A stretch of DNA of 64,000 bases, taken from positions 7,256,001 through 7,320,000 of the forward strand of contig NC_088317.1 of the NCBI RefSeq assembly GCF_910592395.1, read 5' to 3'. The notes under the pieces were generated by a model. It searched no databases. It had not been told where the DNA came from and saw nothing but the letters and a program-made list of their open reading frames with translations. Shown one piece after another: positions 33,901-48,900 of this stretch. Each line of letters begins with the position of its first letter. Position 1 is the stretch's first letter. The stretch comes from Lineus longissimus (Eukaryota > Nemertea > Pilidiophora > Heteronemertea > Lineidae). Both the position numbers and the translations under genes were made by a program.

Positions 33901-36900
33901 GGACAACCGATGTACTGAAAAGATCGTCGATCTCGGATTTTTACGCGACTCGTCCAGAACAGAGGTATTGCGGTGCTCGCAATTTTGAAAGGGTTAAGGA
34001 AAACCTGAAAGAAATTTCAGAAGATGCCTAAAAATAAAAATCATGAAATTAGTTTTTTCAAGAAATATTTGCCAGTTACAAAAATAAAGAGGCATGATAA
34101 TTTGAAAATTTACAGTTGTCAAACTTGCTGGTCTGTGAATGATTCTGGGTGCTTTTACATGCCATCGTTAGATGTTGTAAGGCCTTTAATTGCACTAATA
34201 GATTAAGAAAAGACTTTTCACTTAATTAGTTGCGACTGTTAGCTTAAAAGTCAATTTCCGATCTTTTATAAGGCTATAGTTGTAGAAAGAGTTAAATGTC
34301 TGTGAGATCAGGTCACAGATCTTTTATTGTAGATGTTAGTAGCATTGTGTCATCTAAGACTAGACTTTGATGACACAATGCTACAGATGACAACAAAACC
34401 TTAATCTTTTTAGCTCAGCTGTCGAAGTCAGTAGAGTGGGTATAATAACTGTTCAAATTCTGTCTGTCCGTCCATCCGTCAACATGGGGTGCACGTTTTG
34501 TGACCATAAGACCTAGATATTTCAACTTGATGTCAAGTTGAGGGGTATATTTTTTCTCTGATAAGAAACCGAAAATATGCATTAGTTCAATATTTTCTGT
34601 CAGGGGGTGTTATTGGCCCCAGAAAATTTAGAATTCTTTGACATCATACTTGCACAGTCATATTCTGCTCTCCTGATTGGACCTGAAGCTGCAAGTAGAT
34701 GCCAGCCATTTTGTTTAGCTTGGAGCGATGATAAGATAAATTAGAAGGGATGAAATCACCTCAAATCAATGGTATAAGTCGACTGCAACACGCCAGGTGA
34801 GATGTCTAGATTAGATTCGTGTGATTGGTTTAAGGTGTTTTTTTTCTCATTGCCGATAGTTTCACAAAATTTTGACATTGAATTGAATGTGAAATATTTA
34901 AGTGTCTGTCTCACTTCTCAGTCTTACTCCAAAAAATATCCCCAGGCTGTTTTTATATCTCTTAAGTTATGAGAATGTGTGCGACCATGGTGTACATTTA
35001 CATTAGTGTGTATGGGCGGTTGGTCTATAAAGCAGATAGTGGAAGATACGGAAGTTTGCCCAGGGGAGCATCCTGAGATCAGGATTTATGTAGTTGGAAA
35101 TATCGAGAGGCAGAGTAGCCTATAATGCAGGATGTCACGGGAGAGGCGTATAGTCCTTCTCAAATGCCTGTGGGGAGTATGACTAGGAGAAAACTGTTCT
35201 TTAGACTTGACTGAGCATGCCAGTAGGCCTACTGGCAGTAGTGAGTGTACACAGTCACTGGCCTAGTTGCTTGCTCATAATCCTGATGAAAAAATTCTCC
35301 ACTTATAAAACTCATCCGATGATCAGATGAGAGAGCAGAATACCATGGTCAGGATCGAAAATAATGCAGGTGAATTTATATATATCTGCATGATGAGGGT
35401 TCTATTCCCTCTGAAGGCGCTGAATCTACTGCGTCCGGAAATCGAAACCGTAATGTCATTTTGTAGGGAGGCAATGTCAAATATTTTTTCAGACAGATCT
35501 ATTTTCGGACAAGTTTTCAGTTTGCAAAGGTATGCGTGTTTACATGAGGTTCTCCCTTTGTACATGAAAAACAAATACAAAATTATCCCCCAATGAATAA
35601 AATTGATTGACTTTGAAGGCCATTGTTTTATTTCATGAACGAGTTGGAGTTGTTAACAGGACCGCTTGTCCATACTGTAAGACCTTCCTCTGTTTGCTTC
35701 CATGGTAGATACAGAGAAGGCTGATGGACTTAAGGTTCAGTCTGTGAAACATTCTCTAATTTGCATTTGGTGTCATTCCAAACCAGTCAATTTATAGTCT
35801 GATTTGTATTGATACTGTGCTTGGGGAAGTGTCTCCATGGAATCTGTTCCATAGATGTTCCTCCAGATTTGTTTCTCGAAGAGCACAGATTGTATCCGGT
35901 GGATCTTGTGCTACAAGCTACATAATGTTTGGGGGAAGATTAGTCCCAGGGATCATCAAAACTCTCTTTGGGTATCAAGAAGGGCAATTAAGGGTCAGTT
36001 ATCCATTCTGACACTCTCACTCTTCACTCTTAGATGCTCACAAAATGCCTTTAAGCATTGTGATTTAAAAAAATTCTGTGAGAGGGCACCCCCAGTTACG
36101 TTTTCAGGATCTGACCTAAGTGGCACGCCTGATTATCTGCCACACCACTAACAAACCACGCTATATGCCGGAGACTCCATAGTCAGAAAGGACTCAACTG
36201 ACAAATCTATTGCAACACTTCTCACATTTGGTCTGCCAACCACACCTCACCAGCTAGACTCATCAGTCCCACGCAAACTTTCAAATGAGAGATCATAAGT
36301 GCCACTTTTACTGAATATTTTCCTTTCCAATCAAGTGGGGACCATCAAAATTGCTGCAAGTAAATTTCAGGTTTCTAGTGTTATCAAATGCACCTGAGTA
36401 TTTAGGACAACCTGATTCATGTTGCCTGTTCATCATTATTAATAGCTCATTGCCAAGTCCACCTAGATATATCAGACACTCTAATATCCTGCAAATCAGA
36501 GTTTTCGACTGTTTGAGACCTTGGCTTTTAAGATGAATAGATATTGCAGGTGATTTAGCAACTTAATGGCAATTTTTCAGCAACATGTAGTGCAATAAAC
36601 CTTATGATCACATTACTTTCACATTCAAATGCCTCAGATGGGGTTGCTTTTTGGTAGTTGCACTGTAGCTAGTCCACCATCTTGTATAATACCAGTACAT
36701 ATCTGGTATGGACAAAATGTCAGCTGATCGCCAGACCCTAGGGCCTCTTGTTTTCTGTAATATGGTGAACCGTGAATTATTTGCAATGTTAAAATTGGGC
36801 AAATTTATGGCTAATATTTGGCTCATTGTAGGGGAGTCCATACAATACTGCTGTGTCTGTCGTCCGTCGTCTGTATCCTGTTTCAGTACAGTGGCACATT

Positions 36901-39900
36901 TCTTAGCTGCTAGAGCTTTGAATTTAAAACTTTGTACACAAGACTCCTCCAGGTCAGGTGACCTCTGACACTGAATTTCAGTCCGATATGATTCTTAACT
37001 TGGCCAACAGAGGACCAGAAGTGGAAACCAAAAAAGTGTGATATCTTATGAGTGACTGCTTTTCGATGAATTTTTTCTAGCAAGAACACATCACATATCG
37101 TACAGGTTTTTGATTTGACCTAATGTTCAAGATCACAGAGGACAATTGGCATAAATTGGCAATTTGAGTGTAACTTTTATTTGACCATCAAATATCTATA
37201 CGGTGAGCACAGTGGCCCCTGGCCATTTCATTTCTTGGCTACAAACTAAATATTCTGTCTGCTGCCTAAATTTAATGGTTAATGCAGAAGAGTTTAGATT
37301 TTTGCGCTTTAAAGTTTGTATTGGATGGTGCACAAATGGCGTAAATTGGCCGTTTGAGTATAACTATGGCAAGTTTCTTCATCGCTAAAGCTATAAGCTT
37401 GAAACTTGGTACACATGACCCCCCCCCTCCAGATCAGGTGACCTCTGACACTGGTCTGATCTGATTCTCGACTTGGCCACCAGGAGGCCAAAACTAAAAA
37501 AGTGCAATATCTCGCTTATTAGTGACTTATGTTCGATGATATTTTTATGCTAGGTGCTCACATTTCATAACAATTTTGATTTAACCTATATACTAAAGAC
37601 TAGAGGTAGCATGTTTCTTAACCAGGATGAATTCCTTGCCACCAAATATCTATGCGGTGAGCACAATGGCCCCTTGCTGTTTCATTACTTACTTGGCTAC
37701 AAACTGAATATTGTGTCTGCTGCTTAAATTCAATGGTTAATGCAGTAGAGTTTAGATTTTTGCGCTTTTAAAGTTTAAAGTTAAACTTGCTCATGAAAAT
37801 TTCACTGTTTACAGTGTGCGATTTTAAAGACGTCTGGAACATGATCTCGCAGACATTTCCCTCTACCATTGTCTACGTGCTCACTACATTTAGCTTGATC
37901 ACATTAAACTCAAAGGTTCCCAAGATCTTTATGTGTTTATTAACCCTTCTGTTGCTAGTGCATGTCAATGAACTTTTTTATCTCACTCATAATATGTTTA
38001 TTCACTGTGGAGGTCAGTCCATGTTCTGTCAGGGGCTGACCAGAGCTTTCCCAATTGAAGAAAATATAGCTGTGTGTACACCCCTTTATACCAGCTGTTA
38101 TTTTTTGTCAGAATTGCTATACTATGCATACCAGCGAAAAAAAAGTGCCAGTTCCAGCTTTGGTTAGGCCTTATAAAGAAACATATAAGTCCACTATTTA
38201 GTTCTTTTCCGGGGTAAATTTGGCTTTTAGCGAGAAAACCATCTCTAACTTTTTAAAGACTAGCTGATGTACCTTTTACCGTGTCTTGTATTCTTAATTC
38301 ATGTTTATTGATTGCCTCCTTTACTCTTGTCATCAGTTCTAGTTATGGAATTACAGGAAAACAAGGGTGGGTTTTCTTGTTCAACTATGATTGTGGGGCA
38401 GGACACTCTGTATGCATGATTAAAAAAATATGTGTTTCTTTTCCATGGTCTATTAAATGACACTTAGAAATGGGGTATATGTAGCATGTTGTGAAATTCT
38501 CTCTATATGTATTTTCAATTTATGTATCATTTTCAGTTTGTAGACTCAGAGTATTTACGTAAAATGTCCTTCATATTTACAGGATGTTTTCTCAAAACTT
38601 GGGCTCTTGAATGTGCTAATAATTGTTATCTAGAATGCTGCAATCCAAACTCCAATTCCAAATATCAGTGACGTCTCAGTGGCAGGCACATATTACGTCA
38701 TAATGTCAGGTGAATAAATATGTCAGACCCCTCGTTAACAAAAGCCTGATTTGATTCCCGACAGCATTGAGAAAACCATTATACCCTAATGATAGCATTA
38801 ATAGTAATGTTGAAATTTATGTTGAATGTGAATTTTGATAATTGAAAAATTCAAATTCAATTTAAAATTTAAAATTCCGAACAAATGAACTAGGAAGTTT
38901 ATTGGATGCTTTTATTAAACTGCTGATCTCACCTCATTCAAGAAAATGTCTCTCCTGGGCCCTTTGTGAGCCAAGAAACTTTTTCCTCGAACTAAGTTTT
39001 GTGCGTTTCGTAATTTTGTTCTTAAAATTTTTCTTTTAGTGATCCAATCAGTAGCATTTCCTTATGAATCAGTTACAGGAGGGGAAGCCTGAAGAAGGAC
39101 GGGTGCGTCGGTCAAAATATTTCGGCCCGGACAGGAATATAACAACTGAAAAAAACATGATCATTGTACAGTTGCAATTTGTCTCTTCTCAGCGATTTAC
39201 TCAGTGGCTGCCATGCATCTCCCATTCTTGCCAACAAATAAATATCATTTACTTTTTTAATGTTTTTCAAAAATGACCCAGAAAAAAAGACTGATAGAGA
39301 TAATACCATCAAGCTAATTTTATTCTGTGAGGAATTGCTTCTCCACTCACCAGAAAAAGAAATGGCTAGTATAGTGTGGAATATTGCCAAATTTTTGCAT
39401 TTCTTTCACAAATGTTTGCCTTTCTTCAACAAATTTGTCTAATATTCATATGAAGTAGTTTTAAAACAATTGCTTTATTTTGGCTATTATTAATCAGAAA
39501 TGAGGATTATTTATAAAATTTTGGTGAATGTCGCTCACATATTGGAAGTGAACTCTTCTCTTTTGTTAACCCTTGAGTGCATCATCAGTTTGACAGAATA
39601 TCCCTGTAAGTGGTCAGGCTGTACATGCACTGTGCACTACAGAACTGCACTGTGCACAATGTTTGAAGAGCTTTTATGGCTAACTACCATAGATAGAGGA
39701 CTATGATGCATTGAAAAGCTGTAGGGGTCATCAAAACTTATCATTTGAGACCAAAAAGAATTTTCAAAAAACTATGCAAATTAGCTCTAATTATGCTAAT
39801 TGGTATTTAGTATGCAAAAATATTGTGTTCCCGTGTTTTTTGTAACTTTACATCTCGTGATTGTAAACAATTGAAAGTTAGCATTAATCTTTGCAACTTA

Positions 39901-42900
39901 TCCTCATTATTTGGGCCTAAAAGTAAGAATTGCTGTCCAAATATTCAATAAAAAATGATTCCGAGTCATTTATAAATGTCCACTGCCTGATTTACACAGA
40001 AAAAATTTAAGCGGCTTCAAGTTTGAACAAAAGATTCAACAGTGACATATACTTTTTATCGGTGCAGAGTAGACAACAGAATTCACTCCATACGCGAGGG
40101 CCATCTATTCAGAGATGGATAACCAGGTTGGAGAGAAATATAGATTTGGATTTGGAAGGGGTGGCACATCGAAATATGTTGACGTTTGACCACTGGACCA
40201 AAAGTAGGACGGTGAATTTTGTGGATGCCTGACCACTTCACTGAATATCAATAAAGTAACAAACACCACTAACTCCAATTAGAAATGTGGGACTTGAAAA
40301 TTAAATCCCACTATCACTTTTATAATGATAGCAACTCACGGTTTATCAACATGCTTCGGGTGGAAGCTTTGCCAAATTCATATGTTTTATGTGTGATAAT
40401 TGTTCCAAATATTGATAAAGATTTAATTTCTGTGGACTACTACTATTTCAACTTTGTATGTTGATAAGATATATTTATGATATAGGGTAATATTGATAAG
40501 AAATATTTCAGGAAAAAAATGGAGTGTCTGATTTTTTTTTAAACTGAAGAACGGTACCAAAGCAATATTTTCTTTTGGACTTTGAATCAGCACTTCAGTC
40601 GGCTGAAGTATTCACTTTGTGCATGCCCATTAATAATGTATACCGTGGTTACTGGTTGCTTACTGATGTCTCGGTCAAGTCGGAAGTTCTCATTTATTGC
40701 TATTTTATTTGAAACCTGGAAAAGGTAAAAATACATTTTAACACCAAACACATTATATACAAATTTTAGACATGACAAACAATGACATACACGATGTAGG
40801 GTTATAAACCAAATATTTTTGGATTTTAGGAATATGAAAAGTAAAGAAAAACTGCCAGACAATAAGTAGCAAGTGAAACTTAAATGAAATATACAAAACA
40901 GTTATCCTAAAACTACTTACAAATCCGAAGTCCCGAAATTATATACAGGTTATATACAGTGTGGTCCAGAAAACGCACCCAGATACTTTCACTACCATGG
41001 GGTTAAAATCATCGATATCAGTGGATGGGGAATCTTTCTAGGAGAGGAATGATACCAAGATTGCCCGATTTGGTTCAGCAGTTTTTGGCTCACCGGTACG
41101 GTGAGTCTATACTACACCGCAGTGTCCGTCGTATCCTATTTCAAAAACAGTGGCATGTTTCTTAATCGCTAGGGCTATGGACTCAAAACTTTGTATGCAT
41201 GACCCCCTAGGTCAGATGGCTTTTAACACTGAATTTCGGTCTGGTCTGATTCTTGACTTGGCCACCAGGGGGCCAAAACTGAAAACATAAATAGTGTGAT
41301 ATCTCTCTTATAAGTGATTTGCTTTTGATGAAATTTTTATGGTAGGTACTCCTAGCAAGGATATATCACATATCGTACGTGTTTTTGATATGACCTACTT
41401 TGCAAGGTCACAGAGGTAAGATGGGGTAAATTTGTGGCACGTTTCTTAACTGCTAGGGCTATGAGCTTGGAAGTTTTTGTACATGACCCCCTAGGTCAGA
41501 TGACCTCTGACAGCCAATTTTGGTCTGATCTGATTCTTGACTTGGCCACCAGGGGGCCAAAACTGAAAACACATAAAGTGTGATGTCTCACTTATTAGTG
41601 ATTTGTTTTTGATGAAATTTTTATGGTAGGTACTCCCATCCAGGATACATCACATATCATAGAGGTCAAATGGCGTAATTTGGCTTTTGAGCGTAACTGT
41701 GGCACGTTTCGTAACTGCTAGGGCTATTGGCATGAAACTTTGTACACAAGACCCCCTAGTTCAGGTGAACTCTGACACTGAATTTTGGTATGATCTGTTT
41801 CTCGACTTGGACACCAGGGGGCACAAGGTCTTGTTAGCATACATGGCCAGGCCTCAGCACATCACTGAGATGTTTGTAACCCACAACATAAGCGTTCGGT
41901 TTTTCTGCATTGAACCTGGCCAAGGGACTCCAACTGTGCTTCACAAAAACGTCTCTACAACAAAAAGTACTGAACAGAATTGGTCTATCTTAGTATCATT
42001 ATTCTCCAGAAAGATTCCCCATCCACTGGTATCAATGGTTTTAACCCCCTGGTAGTGGAAGTATCCAGTTGCGTTTTTTATGGACGACACTGTATATCCC
42101 AAAATACAATGAACGGATCCTGCCCTACGCTCTTGCTTCAAGTGTGTACAGAAAGGCAAATGATCAATCGGGTGGAAAAAGGGCCCAACATGGGATAAAA
42201 ATAGAAGGTTATGCAAAAGTGCCGCCAGAACCGAAGTGAAAAGTGTGCGAGATATGAAAACAATAAAAATGATGCACAACTATAATATAAGAGTCCACGA
42301 TTCACATTGTTAGCGAAACAGTTACCTTAGTTACTTATCCATGCGCATGCATAGTCGGATACAAAATCTGGGATTTCTGTCAATAATACGGATATAGAAT
42401 TTATGTGAAAGGGGAGTTGTAGGGATACCTCAGAAGTATATACAAACAGTAAGGTAGAATGGGTACGTTTTCAGATGCATCCTTCTACAAAGAAACAGCA
42501 GATGGCCGAAAATATGTTCCTCCTCTTCTATGTCTGTTTACAACCATGAAATGTTTGCGAGGCAATTAAAGTCGACGAATTTGTTCATAGTTTCAGTGTT
42601 GGTCAACTAAATATTGCATTTGCTGCCAAAATTTGCTGCTTTGCACCTTAGTTGAAATTTTAGCACTTTTCAAATTTTCCTGGTATGCAGTGTCACAGGT
42701 TTTGTGTGTCCTTAGTAATAGGGGAAGGCTGGGGTTAGGGTTTGGGTATAAGGGTTAGGAACAGCCAGTTAAAAATGTTAGGAATGTCCAAACCATCCCA
42801 CACAGCTTGGACACATAGAATCTGGGCACGTAGAACCTTTGACACGCACAGAACTTTTTACACTCGAGCCCATAAACGCTAGAGGGTCTGTCCGTTGAAC

Positions 42901-45900
42901 TCGTTTCTGGTGCATATCTTTGTATCCATAAATGCTTTAACTTTGAGTGGTATGAAAGGTCTTATAGTGCAATTGTGCTTTTTGGCAGTTTTGTTGATTT
43001 TCGATCTACGCTCAAGCTGGTCAATTGGCGTAAATTGGTCGTTAGAGTTATGGCACGTTTGACACACACAGAACTTTTTACACTCGAGCCCATAAATGCT
43101 AGAGGGTCTGTCTGTTGAACTCGTTTCTGGTGCATATCTTTGTATCCATAAATGCTTTAACTTTGGGTGGTATGAAAGGTCTTACGGTGCAATTGTGCTT
43201 TTTGGCAGTTTTGTTGATTTTCGATCTAGCTCAACCCCAGCTTGTCAATTGGCGTAAATTGTTCGTTAGGCTTTAACTATGGCATGTTTCTTAAATGCTG
43301 AAGCTATGAACTTGAAGCTTAGAACACGTGCCCCAATAGGTCAGATAACTACTGACACTAAATGTTGGGGTGATCAGATCCTCAACTTCGCCACCAGGGG
43401 CCCATAACTGAAAAGGTAAAAAGTTCAGTATCTCGCTCATGAGTGACTTGTTTTTGATAATATTTTTATGGCACATAAAATTGTAGGTATTTCAAACATG
43501 GTTACATGACATGTCGTACCGATCTTGGATTTGACCTATTTTTCAATGTCACCGAGGTCAAATGGCGTAAATTGGTTGTTAGGCTTTAACTGCAGTAACC
43601 ATTTATCTCACATTTGATACACATTTATGGCACCCTGCAGTCAGGTTGATCTCAAGGACCAAAGTTTGGTTCACTGTTTGGCCACCAGTGGGCCCAATCT
43701 GGAAATCTTTAAAATGTGATTCTTGGCAACTGCTTGCCCAATTGCCACCAATCTGATGTCATGGGTACATCTAACCACCATATGATATTTTATGCCTCAT
43801 GGGTTTTTGTTTTGACATACTTTTAAAGGTCACAGAAATTGAATGGCATGAAATTTCCATTTGGCTGTATACCATATCATGTTTCTTTTAAATCAGCTTG
43901 TCTAAAGGATATTTATGTGGTGAGCAATGTCCCCTGGCCTTTCCATTTTATGTCATTATGAACTTTTGAGGGCTTATTGGGAGTGACTAGGGGAAGATTT
44001 CTTTCGAAAATCGGTGCAATCTAATAATCAATATGGCATCTTGAATTCCCTTTCCACTTGACAAGTGACGAACGCCTTGGGTGGTTGACCCCAATTTTTT
44101 CACGGTTCATTGGAAGTCATTAGGGGAAGGTTTCTTTCGTAAATTAACTTGTCACTTCTCAAACATGGTCACCACAGCAGCCATCTTGAATTTCCTTTCG
44201 ACTCCATAACTGACAGACACCTTCTGCAATTGACCCAAATTTTTCCTCGGCAGCCATCTTGAATTCTGTTTCCGCTTGATAACTGACAAACGCCTTGGGC
44301 AATTGACCCCAATTTTTTGCAGTTTATTGGCAGTCATTAGGGGAATTCTTTTCAAAAAATTTATGTCATCACTTCTCAAACATGGCCGCCCCAGCAGCTA
44401 TTTTAATTTTGTCTCGGCTCAATAACTGACAGACACCTCGGACGATTGACCCCAATTTTTCCAATGATGCAGTTTTCAGTCCAAAGAATATCCTTAATAA
44501 GTTCTTCTGTAATCAAGGTTTCCAACATTCCTTCTCACAACATGAAACTAACACCAAATACATCAAAAGTAATCAAAAAAATATACCCAGGATTCTTAAG
44601 GCATATTCAACCACACTGTTGTATCCATTACCTAAACCTTAGGCCCGTTAGACTGTAACCAGGATGTATTTTTATTTGTGCTATTCCTTGACTCATTATA
44701 AACTACAATGCTCTGTTTCAGTTCCAAGGAATGGGAAAAGATCAGCACCAAGGACCGTGAAAAGATAGGATTGACATTTGATGACGATGGCGAGTTCTGG
44801 TAAGCATATGTTCAGTTGGCTGCTTGAAATGTGGTTCAGTAAGCATTTTAGTTTCTCCTTCAACCCCTTCCCGCCCCCACAGAAACTAAAAAATTATATA
44901 ATTTGGCTTCACTTTCTGAAGCCTTCATTTGGCTCTTGAACACAAGTACTTCAATTTTGTGGTCCTATTCTGCTTGAGGGAAATCGATAAATATTTGCAT
45001 ATGAATATCACTTTAGAGCTATGGATGTTGTCCTGGGTATATCTCCAAGTGTACATGATGTGTTCATGCATAGAAAGGTGTGCTTTATCAATGCCAAGGA
45101 TGACAGTACCCTTTCAGCTTTGCAGACACAATATCACGGTGGGTAAAGGTATTGGTTTAACTTTGCAAAACAATAGAAACAAGGCCCTCCCATTACAGTG
45201 TTGGAGGGGTACAATCAGATAAAAATAGTATATGCGGGTCTTACGACCCTCAAAATTAACTAATCTTTAGTATGTTTCTTTTGTGTCGTCATTTCCTCTC
45301 TTGGTAAGCACGTATTTTTTTAGGCAAACCGATGCCTTTAGCCATGGTGAATATTAAAGAGCACAATAGCCCCTGGCATTTTCATCAGTTGAAGTTTTTT
45401 TTTCTGAAAAAAATGAAAGACCCCACTGAATTTCGTTTACCCGCACCCAAAAGAAAATTTTCGTTTCTTTTAGCTTAGTTTAATTTTGCTATGGCCCCTA
45501 ACTTTGCTACAAAATGATGCACTTCAATATCTTTACCTTGACCTTTGACCTTGGTCTTGAGGATGAGCTTCAAAGACATTTGCTTGAAAATAATGCCCTT
45601 CAGTTTTGTTCATACCATGCAGAAATACTGTGAAATGCCAAATTTTCATATGTTTACCGCAGATTTCGTGAATAACCTAGTTTCGCAAAAACAATAAAAA
45701 TACTTTTATCTAAAAAGCGGAAGAAATTTCATGTGTTGTCAAAATTAGAATCATGAATTTCTAACCTTTTTTACAAATGTTTGCAAATGAAAAATCAAGC
45801 AGCACGAAGAATTTAGCACTTTACAGTAATGGTGTTCCTTCTCTGGCATGAGAAATACTGTTGATATTTGTGCTGTTGGCGTATCTCTTCAGAATATTCA

Positions 45901-48900
45901 CATGGCCTTGACCTTTGACCCTTAATTTTAGGATGACCTTTGAAGACTTCTGCATTCACTTCCACGATGTCTCCATCTGCCGTGTGGTGAACACATCTTT
46001 CCTGAGCATTCGGAAAACATGGCGGGAAGTTGTTCATCATGGCCAATGGAAGAAACCGCAACTCGCAGGTGGATGCCTCAACAACAGGGAGACATTTTTG
46101 AACAACCCCCAGGTAATGCCTGATGTGGAAGGTCATTTGCTTTTGTTTGAGCTTCTTGTTGGATGCATGAGAATCAGTTCCTGACATGTAACCTGCCAAA
46201 TTTTGTAGGCATTTTGTCTTTACAAATTTTGTGAATACATCAATTTGCAAAAATAAAAATTGCAAAAATATATTTTATGATTAGAAAACTTAGCTGTCTG
46301 ATTTTTGAATAATTCTTTCCAAATTGCAATAAAAACCTCTTCAACATCTTCATTTTACGGTAATTGAGTTACTTTCTAAAGGGGAGAAATGCCCATAGAA
46401 TTGAAGCCTAAAATTCAAAATGAGCCAAGTTAACGAAAAAAGTTCTTCATGACACAAATCAGTTGTAGTGTCTGCGATGCAAAAGTGCACATTGAATGTT
46501 TTCGTGAAATACGTTTTCACAGTTCTTTACTTTTTCGGATCATTTCCTTGTCCTAAACATGTTAGAGCACATTACCACAAGGCCTGGAAGACTGTGTGTC
46601 CTTTTGTTCGGTCAGGCATAGGAAGCCCCCCCCCCCACCCAACTTGCAAATGAAACCTAATTTGACCCTGGGCTATCAATTTTTTTAGCTCAGCTGACTA
46701 AGTCAGCCGAGCTTGTCAAATAAGTTGTTCAGTGGCGTCCGTCTGTCCATCCATCCATCCATCTGTCCGTCCATCCGTTAAACCCATGGTGCACATTTTG
46801 TAACCGTAAGACCTAGAGACTTCAATTTTGCATTTCTGGATACTTCTGGTCAAACTCTACTTTCAAAACAAAATTTGTCGCCATTCGACCTACTTCCTGC
46901 GAGCGAGAGTGCATGAAGGAAACTGGCCTATATCGGCCTAGGAGCAGCAGAATTAGTCGAAATATGCTCTAATATTAAGATAAAATTCTTGAAAATCTAT
47001 TTTATTGAGAAAAAGTTCAAAATTTTAACAGGAGAGGGCGCTACCTGCCTTTTAATTATTTCTGCCGATTCAAATTCCCGCCTGATGACGTCAGCCATCA
47101 ATGAAGTCTCCTTTTTGCCAGTTCTCAAAAGATGGCAGCTACACAACAAAAGCAGTAGCTCCAGGAATAAATCACTGTTCACTTCAGCTTCGTAATCGAT
47201 TGTACCCCCACTTTATTGTGTTTTGTGTGGTGTTCCTATTCAATCAACGATGTAAGGCCTTATTGTGTTGGTTTTAATTGAGAAGGTGCATTATAAGCGG
47301 CGTACGAAATACCGAAGCGGAGACAAAATGGTGGCATGTTGTTTACGCCATGTGCAATAATCTTAGAGCTCAATGACACTCAAGTACCCAATTTTCTGCT
47401 TAAAAAGGAGTCTGGTAGGCGATATTATCACTAGTTCGTTTCAGTGGTAGTCATAAGGTCTTTAGGGACTACTTTCAGAAATTAGTTCTTGAAAATTTGG
47501 CCACATTTCTGAGAAAACGATATCGGAAGTGCATGCTCTGTTCGCGATGACATCGCCGATGTATTTTGAAGTGGAGAATTCCCACAGTATGTGCAGTGAA
47601 TCGGCATGATTATGTTCGCCTATTAAGTTTTAGTTCTACGATTCTTTCATGAGTAAAAAGTAGACATTCTAAGCAATACAATAATGTCACTCCCATAAAA
47701 ATTGATTGGAAATTGAGGGAGCTACGGCATTCTGGCACATTTTAAAAAGCGCTCATTGGACAACGTAGGGAATCACCAGAAATGACGTCATCGCTGGTCT
47801 AAATAGAAAACTACGGTGGCGCAGTAGAGCACAAGAAAAGGTTTAGCATTAACTTCGTCATGCAAGCTTCAGCAACAAAACGATTTCTCATGAATGATTT
47901 ATTTGATCATCATCAGCTTGTTTCCCCTGATAGATAAAAAATGATTTACAATTTCCATCAAAGTTTTCAATTTTGTGTATAGTCACATGTTATTTAACTG
48001 GCAAGGAGCCAAGCAGTTTTGAATATTCGCGGGAAAATACTTCGTACTTGTAAACGAGGCTATGACAATGAGTATCCTCATTCATGGCATAAACTTCATG
48101 TTTCGGTAAATATTTTCATACGATGATTTCACCCGAATTATGGTCAGGATTAAGGAATGAACAGTGGCATAATTATGTCAACCAAAAACATTGGTACCGT
48201 AGTGAACGCAAAAGGATATCAAATACCATGGAGCATGCCATTTTCATGCATAATGAACTAAACACCGGGAAGATATTAATGATGTTAACTCAGCTGAGCG
48301 CCAGGCCCTTGGGCCTCTGGTTTTCATTTGTAGTAGAATAAGACAGGAGTGCAGAAAAACCCATTGCATAGATGGTACTCCACTTTTAGCTATCAGTGCT
48401 TTAATGAACATTGCGTTGCTCTGTAATCCGTGTTAAAAAACAACAGTAACATATTGATTTTTTCTACCTTTCAGTATGTCTTTGAGGTGCCTGGTGAAGA
48501 AGATGAAGTCCTCATCTCAGTTATGCAAAAAGCCTCTAGGGGGCAGGGTCCAGAGGCGGACAAGCTAGTCATGGGGTTCACTGTCCTAAAGGTTGAACTC
48601 AATCGGTCCTACCGAGTCCACCGCTTGTCAGATGTGGTGAAGTCCTCAGCATATAAGAACAGCAGGAGTATATTTCTGCGACATACCTTTGAGAAAGGGC
48701 GTTATGTGATTTTCCCCTGTACGTTTGATGCTGGACATGAAGGAAAATTTTTATTGAGAGTCTACACTAGTTCTCATAGTAACAGCAAGTAAGTTCACTC
48801 AGAAGTAGATTCCGAAGTCCTCTTTTTGTCATGGTGTCTGTTTTCATCTGTTATCGCGATTCTTCTTCTATTTCCTTGGGGTAGAAGTTAACACCTTAAA

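Noticed and set aside
34024-34206. 60-codon lysine-rich frame next to the second piggyBac-like MITE
   Set aside because: No recognisable transposase or zinc-finger pattern; too short to support.
37787-38167. 126-codon open frame with hydrophobic stretches, resembling a small membrane protein
   Set aside because: It has no recognised family, no splice or promoter context, and A/T-rich intron sequence readily produces Phe/Leu-rich frames.
45813-46265. 150-codon antisense open frame
   Set aside because: It lies opposite a calpain exon whose sense translation matches the family; the antisense frame is a by-product.
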